From an uncultured Prevotella sp. (lineage in GTDB: Bacteria; Bacteroidota; Bacteroidia; Bacteroidales; Bacteroidaceae), in assembly GCA_905196835.1 (NCBI GenBank), contig CAJJWN010000057.1, forward strand, positions 1 to 16,482: a stretch of 16,482 nucleotides of DNA, given 5' to 3'. The translations under genes and the position numbers were made by a program. Shown here piece by piece: positions 7,165 to 12,516 of the stretch. Under the pieces are notes generated by a model. The model had not been told where the DNA came from. It saw nothing but the letters and a program-made list of their open reading frames with translations, and ran no database searches. Positions within the stretch are counted from its first letter, which is position 1. Each line of letters starts with the position of its first letter.

Positions 7165-8614
7165 ACAACCAAGCGTGCTCCGCTCGCTGGACTGGTGGAC
7201 GATAGGCATCTACCTGTGCCTTCTGGCATTCGGATGGCTTAGCGTCTGCGGTGCCAGTTACACTTACGGAGACACCGACATACTAAGTCTCAGCACGCGT
7301 TCGGGTATGCAGATAGTGTGGATTGGCACTTCCATCTGCCTCGGCTTCGTGTTGCTGATGCTCGACGACAGGTTTTACGACACTTTCGCCTACATCATCT
7401 ACGCCATCCTGTTGCTGCTGCTTTTCGCCACAATCTTCAATCCTCACGAAATCAAAGGCTCGCGGTCGTGGCTCGTATTGGGGCCATTGAGGCTGCAACC
7501 GGCCGAGTTTGCCAAGTTCGCCACAGCCTTGGCGGTAGCCAAACTGATGAGCACTTACGGCTTCAACATGCACCGCTGGAAAGACTTTGCCGCCGCGTGC
7601 GCCGTTGTTTTGCTGCCGATGATGTTCATCGTGGCGCAGAAAGAGACAGGCTCCGCACTCGTTTACATATCTTTCTTCCTAATGTTTTACCGCGAAGGAA
7701 TGACCGGCAGCGTGCTCTTCACAGGCGTGGCGATGATTGTTTACTTTGTGGTTGGAATACGGTACGAGGAAACCTTGATGCTCGATACAGGCACTTCCGT
7801 GGGCAAGTTTGCCGTGCTAATGCTTGTACACATATTCGTCTCGGGCATGGTTTATACATACTGCAAGGACAAGAGGCAAGCTCTCACCATACTTGCTTAC
7901 ACCCTGGGGCTAACCCTTTTGGCGTTCCTTTTCGCCCAGTTCGTCATCCCTTTCGACATTGTATGGGTGCAGCTGGCGGTCAGCGTGGCTCTTGTGGGCT
8001 ACCTGCTGTACAACGCCTTGAGCAAGAGAATAAAGCACTATGTGTACATAATGTTGTTCGCCGTAGGCTCGATAGCCTTCTTTTACTCGGCCGACTACGT
8101 GCTCAACAACATCCTCGAGCCGCACCAGAGGGTGCGCATCAACGTGCTTCTCGGCCTTGACGAAGACCTTTCGGGCGCAGGATACAACGTACATCAGAGT
8201 GAAATCGCCATCGGTTCGGGCGGACTGAAGGGCAAAGGCTTCCTCAACGGCACGCAGACCAAGCTGAAATTCGTACCCGAGCAAGACACAGACTTCATCT
8301 TCTGTACCGTAGGTGAAGAGGAAGGTTTCCTTGGTTCGGCCGGTGTCCTCCTGCTGTTCCTTGCCCTAATACTGCGCCTCATCAAGCTTGCGGAGCGCCA
8401 GCCGTTCAAGTTCGGACGCGTCTACGGCTATTGCGTATTGAGCATTTTCCTGTTCCACGTGTTCATAAACGTGGGCATGGTACTCGGCCTTACGCCCGTG
8501 ATAGGCATTCCCTTGCCATTTTTCAGCTACGGAGGTTCGTCCCTCTGGGGCTTCACCATCCTGCTTTTCATCTTCCTGAGGATTGATGCCGGACGTAATC
8601 TCGTGAGGACATGA
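7145..8614 (+). CDS. rodA: SEDS peptidoglycan glycosyltransferase RodA, enlarged form
   Basis: RodA polymerises lipid II glycan strands in the inner membrane as partner of PBP2. SEDS landmarks are present: KGSRSWL..LRLQPAEFAK (about 104-124), KETGSALVY (166-174), GAGYNVHQSEIAIGSGGLKGKGFLNGTQ (345-371), DTDFIF with the probable catalytic Asp383, and LPFFSYGGSS (457-466). At 489 residues it is about 110-120 longer than the enterobacterial protein (about 370). The extra length is a hydrophobic insertion at about 200-310, before the HQRVRI segment, containing perhaps three more membrane helices. The start codon lies within the end of mrdA (20-nt overlap), which implies coupled translation. It is the last gene of the run. 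Confidence 0.95.
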   Translation: MAHQTDKQPSVLRSLDWWTIGIYLCLLAFGWLSVCGASYTYGDTDILSLSTRSGMQIVWIGTSICLGFVLLMLDDRFYDTFAYIIYAILLLLLFATIFNPHEIKGSRSWLVLGPLRLQPAEFAKFATALAVAKLMSTYGFNMHRWKDFAAACAVVLLPMMFIVAQKETGSALVYISFFLMFYREGMTGSVLFTGVAMIVYFVVGIRYEETLMLDTGTSVGKFAVLMLVHIFVSGMVYTYCKDKRQALTILAYTLGLTLLAFLFAQFVIPFDIVWVQLAVSVALVGYLLYNALSKRIKHYVYIMLFAVGSIAFFYSADYVLNNILEPHQRVRINVLLGLDEDLSGAGYNVHQSEIAIGSGGLKGKGFLNGTQTKLKFVPEQDTDFIFCTVGEEEGFLGSAGVLLLFLALILRLIKLAERQPFKFGRVYGYCVLSIFLFHVFINVGMVLGLTPVIGIPLPFFSYGGSSLWGFTILLFIFLRIDAGRNLVRT

Positions 8615-8671
8615 GAAGGGAATAGCGAAAAATGAAAAGTGAGAAATCATTTACTTTTTATGGAAAAAGGG

Positions 8672-8802
8672 AAAAACGAAAAGTGAAAAATCCGTCACAT
8701 TATTAATATATAGGCCGGAATGACAACGAAAAAGCCCGTGGCTGAGCCACGGGCTTTTTATATATTATCCGAAAAGTATTGGATTTTTCACTTTTCGTTT
8801 TT
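8672..8802. repeat. 22-bp perfect inverted repeat around the rodA/fba terminator
   Basis: The A-rich arm AAAAACGAAAAGTGAAAAAT plus CC (8672-8693) is matched exactly in inverse orientation by GG plus ATTTTTCACTTTTCGTTTTT (8781-8802). The terminator hairpin lies in the middle. Related GAAAAATGAAAAGTGAGAAAT phrases occur just before the left arm (8627-8646), so the arm is itself part of a short degenerate tandem repeat. Confidence 0.7.
8729..8759. terminator. bidirectional intrinsic terminator between rodA and fba
   Basis: A perfect stem AAAAAGCCCGTGGC / GCCACGGGCTTTTT encloses the 3-nt loop TGA. Runs of five T on both strands let it stop transcription from rodA rightward and from the aldolase gene leftward. 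The two convergent genes end at 8614 and 8815. Confidence 0.92.
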
Positions 8803-8814
8803 ACCTATTCACTC

Positions 8815-9819
8815 TTACTGAGCCAGCTTGTTGTCAGAGCCGAGCACGTCGATAATCTTGTGCTTGTACATCTCCTCCATGAGGTCGCGAGCCGGTCCGC
8901 AGTACTTACGCGGGTCAAACTCTGCCGGTTTCTCGGCCAGTGTCTTGCGGACGGCAGCCGTGAAGGCCAGACGAGAGTCAGAGTCGATGTTGATTTTGCA
9001 AACGGCGCTCTTCGCCGCCTTGCGCAGCTGCTCCTCGGGAATGCCCACAGCGTCGGGCAGCTTGCCGCCGTACTGGTTAATCATGTCAACATATTCCTGG
9101 GGAACTGATGAAGAGCCGTGGAGCACGATGGGGAATCCGGGCAGCTTCTGCATGATTTCGTCGAGCACGTCGAAAGCCAAAGGAGGAGGCACGAGGCGGC
9201 CTGTCTTCGGGTCGCGGGTGCACTGCTCGGGCTTGAACTTGTATGCTCCGTGGCTTGTGCCGATAGAGATGGCGAGCGAGTCAACGCCGGTCTTGCTTGT
9301 AAAGTCGATTACCTCTTCGGGCTTTGTATAGTGAGACTCTTCGGCTACGACCTCGTCCTCAACACCTGCGAGCACTCCGAGCTCTCCCTCTACTGTCACA
9401 TCGTACTGGTGAGCGTAGTCAACGACCTTCTTGGTCAGAGCCACGTTCTCGTCGTAAGGCAGTGAAGAGCCGTCAATCATGACTGAAGAGAAGCCCATGT
9501 CAACACAGCTCTTGCACAGTTCGAAGCTGTCTCCGTGGTCGAGGTGGAGCACTATTTCAGGATGCTCGCAGCCCAGTTCCTTAGCGTATGCTACCGCGCC
9601 TTCAGCCATGTAACGAAGAAGAGTCTGGTTGGCGTAGTTGCGCGCGCCCTTTGATACTTGCAGGATGACAGGCGACCTCAACTCTGATGAAGCCTTGATG
9701 ATAGCCTGCAGCTGCTCAAGGTTGTTGAAGTTGAACGCCGGAACGGCATATCCGCCGTTGATGGCCCTTGCGAACATGTCACGCGTGTTCACCAAGCCAA
9801 GTGTCTTGTAACTTACCAT
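8815..9819 (-). CDS. fba: class II fructose-1,6-bisphosphate aldolase
   Basis: A zinc-dependent glycolytic and gluconeogenic enzyme that interconverts fructose 1,6-bisphosphate with glyceraldehyde 3-phosphate and dihydroxyacetone phosphate in the cytoplasm. The 334 residues contain HLDHGD (92-97) with the catalytic Asp94 and zinc ligand His95, VEGELG (143-148), GTSHGAYKF (187-195) with zinc ligand His190, LHGSSS (233-238) with zinc ligand His234, and NIDSDSR (277-283) near the phosphate-binding site. Length and motifs fit the class II family. The ATG at 9819 lies about 45 nt downstream of a near-consensus promoter. It is monocistronic and converges on rodA through a shared terminator. Confidence 0.96.
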   Translation of the reverse strand: MVSYKTLGLVNTRDMFARAINGGYAVPAFNFNNLEQLQAIIKASSELRSPVILQVSKGARNYANQTLLRYMAEGAVAYAKELGCEHPEIVLHLDHGDSFELCKSCVDMGFSSVMIDGSSLPYDENVALTKKVVDYAHQYDVTVEGELGVLAGVEDEVVAEESHYTKPEEVIDFTSKTGVDSLAISIGTSHGAYKFKPEQCTRDPKTGRLVPPPLAFDVLDEIMQKLPGFPIVLHGSSSVPQEYVDMINQYGGKLPDAVGIPEEQLRKAAKSAVCKINIDSDSRLAFTAAVRKTLAEKPAEFDPRKYCGPARDLMEEMYKHKIIDVLGSDNKLAQ

Positions 9820-9868
9820 AATTCAAAAAGTTTTATGTTATTATGAATAATCTGTCGTTATAACAGTG

Positions 9869-9899
9869 CAAAGTTAACACTTTATTCCGTCAAAACAAA
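9869..9899 (-). promoter_or_regulatory. consensus promoter of the aldolase gene
   Basis: Read leftward: TTTG at 9899-9896, a 19-nt spacer, then TAACTTTG at 9876-9869. This is essentially the full Bacteroidota consensus, as expected for a highly expressed glycolytic gene. The start point should be near 9864. Confidence 0.85.
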
Positions 9900-10090
9900 G
9901 GATTGGCGCAACTTTTAGTATTGCAAAGCGGTGAATTTTCAGATTAATTTCACATTGACGGGAAACGCCGAGTTATTTTGGCAACTGAATTTTACAAAAG
10001 CCATAAAGACGGGCCTTTATACCGACATTGTACACATGCCGCACCACGCGCCGCCAGCCCCGTGGCATGAAAGACCTGACGTCAAGGCAT

Positions 10091-10115
10091 AAAAAAAGGA
10101 GTACCGCTGTACTCC
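10091..10115 (-). terminator. intrinsic terminator of the short RNA
   Basis: A 7-bp perfect stem GGAGTAC/GTACTCC with a 4-nt loop is followed on the minus strand by seven T. The stem directly follows the GGTTAACAAGGTT segment. Confidence 0.8.
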
Positions 10116-10153
10116 AACCTTGTTAACCTTAAATCTAATACTATGAAAAACAC
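10091..10153 (-). ncRNA. probable short RNA of about 60 nt with own promoter and terminator
   Basis: Read leftward, a good promoter (10158-10188) is followed by about 60 nt ending in an intrinsic terminator: GGAGTAC (10115-10109), loop AGCG, GTACTCC (10104-10098) and seven T (10097-10091). The interior, GTTTTTCATAGTATTAG then ATTTAAGGTTAACAAGGTT, is AT-rich, lacks a plausible start codon and frame, and I recognise it as a sequence that recurs in Bacteroidales genomes, though I cannot name it. It lies in the 497-bp gap between the MutS-like gene and fba. The terminator lies about 190 nt before the fba promoter, so it is more likely an independent RNA than an fba leader. The remaining part, 9900-10090, shows nothing else convincing. 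Confidence 0.65.
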
Positions 10154-10157
10154 GATG

Positions 10158-10188
10158 CAAAGGTACGGATTTTTTCAACATTTGCAAG
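10158..10188 (-). promoter_or_regulatory. promoter of the short RNA
   Basis: Leftward TTG at 10187-10185 (within CTTGC), a 19-nt spacer and TACCTTTG at 10165-10158 fit the Bacteroidota promoter with the same spacing as the fba and purH promoters. The predicted start is about 10153. Confidence 0.75.
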
Positions 10189-10243
10189 GATTTTATTTTA
10201 CAAACAGCATAAAATGCGCATTTTATTGACATAGGTCAAATGG

Positions 10244-10321
10244 GTTAAGAATTAAGAGTTAAGAATTAAGAAAATTACCGGCAAGGCACATTTTCTTAAT
10301 TCTTAACTCTTAATTCTTAAC
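10244..10321. repeat. 32-bp perfect inverted repeat overlapping the 3' end of the MutS-like gene
   Basis: The left arm (10244-10275) consists of GTTAAGAATTAAGA repeated almost twice and is matched perfectly by the right arm (10290-10321), with a 14-nt loop. The right arm contains the TAA stop of the leftward MutS-like gene (10319-10317) and one base of its last codons. In RNA this gives a very long AU-rich stem that could end transcription or protect the 3' end. Because each arm is a degenerate tandem repeat, several registers of pairing are possible. Confidence 0.8.
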
Positions 10322-12176
10322 TCCTCAATATTCCTTTGAGCAGGAACGTGGCGTTCTGGTTGCGCGCCACGCCGCGCGTTATCTTGTAAGTGTACGTGAT
10401 GTTGTCGGCCAATTCGATTTCAAAACACCAGTTGTGGAAGCGCGCGGGGTGCTCGTCCTCCATCTTGGACAGCTCCAGGTCGTGCGTGGCGACTATGCCC
10501 GTGACGGGCAGTTTGGCAACAGCTTCAAGGAAAAGGCGCGAGCCGTTGAGCTTGTCGAGCGAGTTGGTACCTTTCAGTATTTCGTCGAGTATGATTAGCG
10601 TGCGCCCAGCGTGGCAGCAGCTTTCGAGCAGTTGGCGCAGCCGCAGCAGCTCGGCGTTGAAGTAGCTGATGCCCCGGCTGAGGTCGTCCGTAGTGCGCAT
10701 ACTGGTGAAGAGGTTGAAAGCCGAGACGCGCAACGAGCCTGCAAACACGGGCATTCCGTTCATTGCGAGCACGTAGTTCACGCCGACAGAGCGCAGGAAG
10801 GTGCTCTTCCCGGCCATGTTCGCACCCGTTATGATGTAATACTCGCCGTCGGCGATGGTGAAGTCGTTGCGCACCGCCCCGTCGCCGAGGAACGGATGAT
10901 ACAGTCCCCGGGCCTCGTACACCACTCGGCCGGCATCCTCCACCACTGCATCCACAGCCTTAGGCTCGTTAAAACGGAACACGGCCATCGACACCAAGGC
11001 GTCCATGCGGCTCACGGCGTCAACCCATCCGTCCACGCTCCCGAGATAAGTGCGCTGCCATTTCAGGAAGCGCCGCACAAGGAAATAGTCGCTCATGGCG
11101 AACATGTTGAACAGTATTAGACCGATGAAGTTGCCCCTTCGGTCGAGGCTTTTCAGTATTTCAGACAGCTCTCCGAACGAAGCCGCCGCGCCTCCGCCGC
11201 CCTCCGCCAGCGCGGATTGCAGGCTTTTCAGCTCTTCGCTGGCGAAGTTGGCCTTGCCGATGTGGCCGAGCAGGCCGATGTAAGCCTGCATGTGGGCGTG
11301 CAAACTCTCTACGGCGCGGCTTATGTCGTGGATGGATTTAGAGTTGAGACCGATTACAACGAACATCTGAACCACGCCCCACAGCACGGCGAGCGTGGCC
11401 GGAACTACGCCCGCCACGGCCAACATGATGAGCGCGAGGAAGCAAACCATCGCTGCGGCGGCCACGGCCTTGGTCCACCCCTGCCCCGCCTTGGGGGCTA
11501 TGCGCCTGCCTACCACGTCGCCTACGGCGCGCAGTATTTCATTGGAGTCAATCCGTCCGTCGTCGCTGTCGCCTACGGTGTCGGGGTTTACGCCCAACGC
11601 AAGGAAGCCGGTACGCCACTGCTCCAGCCCGGCAAGCTCGTTTATGGCCTCGCGCCTGCGCTCCACTTCGGCCTTGCTTTTCAGCAGACTGCCCAGCCAG
11701 CGGGCCAGAGTATCGCCTCCACCGGTGGTAACCGTGCGGTTGATGCGGTTATAAAGGGAGTCGTGGCCGTACACATCCATGTCGAAGGTGAAGGCGTGCT
11801 GTGGGTCCTTATACCTGCTTCCGCCGCCGAAGCAGGAGTAGTCGCCTGCCAGGTACTTCAATTCGCGGCTGTAGACGGTAAGCAGACGCCTGCGGCGGTC
11901 AATCCTCCGGCCGTTCTTCACGTCGGCCTTGCGTACCACGGCGTACACCGCCAGCATTGCCAGCGCGGCCACGAGCCACTGCCCCTGCATGTCTCTCACG
12001 CAGTAGACCACCGCCGCCACTATTGCCAGGCCAAACGAAAAGAGCTCCGCCATGATGTACGTCACGTTGTTTTTCTTCATCTGCCGTATTTCGGCCGACA
12101 GCCTGTCTACCTGTCCTTGGTAAAAAGCGGCAAGCCCGGCCTTGTCCGCGTATTTCTTGTCTTCCATCGTTTCCAT
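10317..12176 (-). CDS. membrane-anchored MutS-family ATPase
   Basis: The C-terminal 200 residues form a MutS domain-V ATPase: Walker A GANMAGKST (451-459), the MutS signature TTDDLSRGISYFNAELLRL (495-513), Walker B LIILDE (527-532) and the H-loop ATHD (563-566). The N-terminal half lacks the mismatch-recognition domain. Instead it has predicted membrane helices at about 40-60 and 66-82, and again at about 236-278, with a weak hydrophobic stretch at 350-362. At 619 residues it is shorter than MutS (about 850) and lacks the Smr and coiled-coil features of MutS2. It is therefore not a normal mismatch repair protein; its substrate is unknown. ATG at 12176 is chosen; a second ATG lies three codons in. 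The gene is monocistronic, between repeat copy 3 and the inverted repeat at its stop. Confidence 0.85.
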   Translation of the reverse strand: METMEDKKYADKAGLAAFYQGQVDRLSAEIRQMKKNNVTYIMAELFSFGLAIVAAVVYCVRDMQGQWLVAALAMLAVYAVVRKADVKNGRRIDRRRRLLTVYSRELKYLAGDYSCFGGGSRYKDPQHAFTFDMDVYGHDSLYNRINRTVTTGGGDTLARWLGSLLKSKAEVERRREAINELAGLEQWRTGFLALGVNPDTVGDSDDGRIDSNEILRAVGDVVGRRIAPKAGQGWTKAVAAAAMVCFLALIMLAVAGVVPATLAVLWGVVQMFVVIGLNSKSIHDISRAVESLHAHMQAYIGLLGHIGKANFASEELKSLQSALAEGGGGAAASFGELSEILKSLDRRGNFIGLILFNMFAMSDYFLVRRFLKWQRTYLGSVDGWVDAVSRMDALVSMAVFRFNEPKAVDAVVEDAGRVVYEARGLYHPFLGDGAVRNDFTIADGEYYIITGANMAGKSTFLRSVGVNYVLAMNGMPVFAGSLRVSAFNLFTSMRTTDDLSRGISYFNAELLRLRQLLESCCHAGRTLIILDEILKGTNSLDKLNGSRLFLEAVAKLPVTGIVATHDLELSKMEDEHPARFHNWCFEIELADNITYTYKITRGVARNQNATFLLKGILRS

Positions 12177-12192
12177 TAATAATATGTGACTA

Positions 12193-12200
12193 CAAAATTA
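12193..12200 (-). promoter_or_regulatory. -7 box (TAATTTTG) of the MutS-like gene
   Basis: Leftward TAATTTTG lies 17 nt before the ATG and fits TAnnTTTG. The nearest TTG upstream is 26 nt away, so the -33 part is weak. The leader would be only about 12 nt. The stretch 12201-12337 upstream shows nothing else I can identify. Confidence 0.5.
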
Positions 12201-12342
12201 ACATTTTAACGCCATCCGCCGCCTCACAAGGCACGTAAAAAAGGTTAAAACTCCGTCCGAGCCATCCACCTTTACACAATGTGGCGATAAGCCGAATGGG
12301 CCAAATGCGCCTGACATGAAGCGGATTAGGAGTCGGTTATCA

Positions 12343-12463
12343 ATATACCTCCATCCGGAATGGTTGGGGTGAGTATTCCAAAGGCCGTCTTTCGCCTTCC
12401 GAAAGGCCGCCTTTTACAATGCAAAAGGCGGCCTTTTAGAACGACACTGATTATCAACGACTT
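12343..12463 (+). repeat. composite hairpin repeat, copy 3
   Basis: A shortened copy. A degenerate G-rich module (ACCTCCATCCGGAATGGTTG, then GGGTGAGTATTCC) leads into AAAGGCCGTCTTTCGC. The main stem AAAGGCCGCCTTTT (12402-12415) / AAAAGGCGGCCTTT (12423-12436) is perfect over 14 bp with a 7-nt loop. Against copies 1 and 2 a T-A pair has become C-G, so both arms changed together. The tail ACTGATTATCAACGACTTAC follows. It sits about 55 nt past the stop of the leftward 991-residue protein gene. Confidence 0.8.
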
Positions 12464-12465
12464 AC

Positions 12466-12486
12466 ACGGTGGCTACGTTCCACCGT
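12466..12486. other. hairpin 3' of the REC-PPDK_N gene
   Basis: ACGGTGG (12466-12472) and CCACCGT (12480-12486) form a perfect 7-bp stem with a 7-nt loop, 31 nt past the stop of the leftward gene. No T run follows on the minus strand, so it is a weak terminator candidate; the stem of repeat copy 3 just beyond may serve instead. Confidence 0.45.
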
Positions 12487-12516
12487 CCAAGACGTTTAAC
12501 TTTTAATTGTTACTTG

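Noticed and set aside
10035..10072. GC-rich imperfect hairpin around CCACG/CGTGG in the fba upstream spacer
   Set aside because: The stem is short with a large loop and no T run; there is no independent support.
10141..10165. Rightward ATGAAAAACACGATGCAAAG as the start of a leader peptide
   Set aside because: The frame is short and unsupported; on the other strand the same bases form the promoter and 5' part of the short RNA, which explains the sequence better.
10017..10232. Leftward 71-codon open frame in the spacer between the MutS-like gene and fba
   Set aside because: It spans the promoter, body and terminator of the short RNA and has no recognisable protein features.
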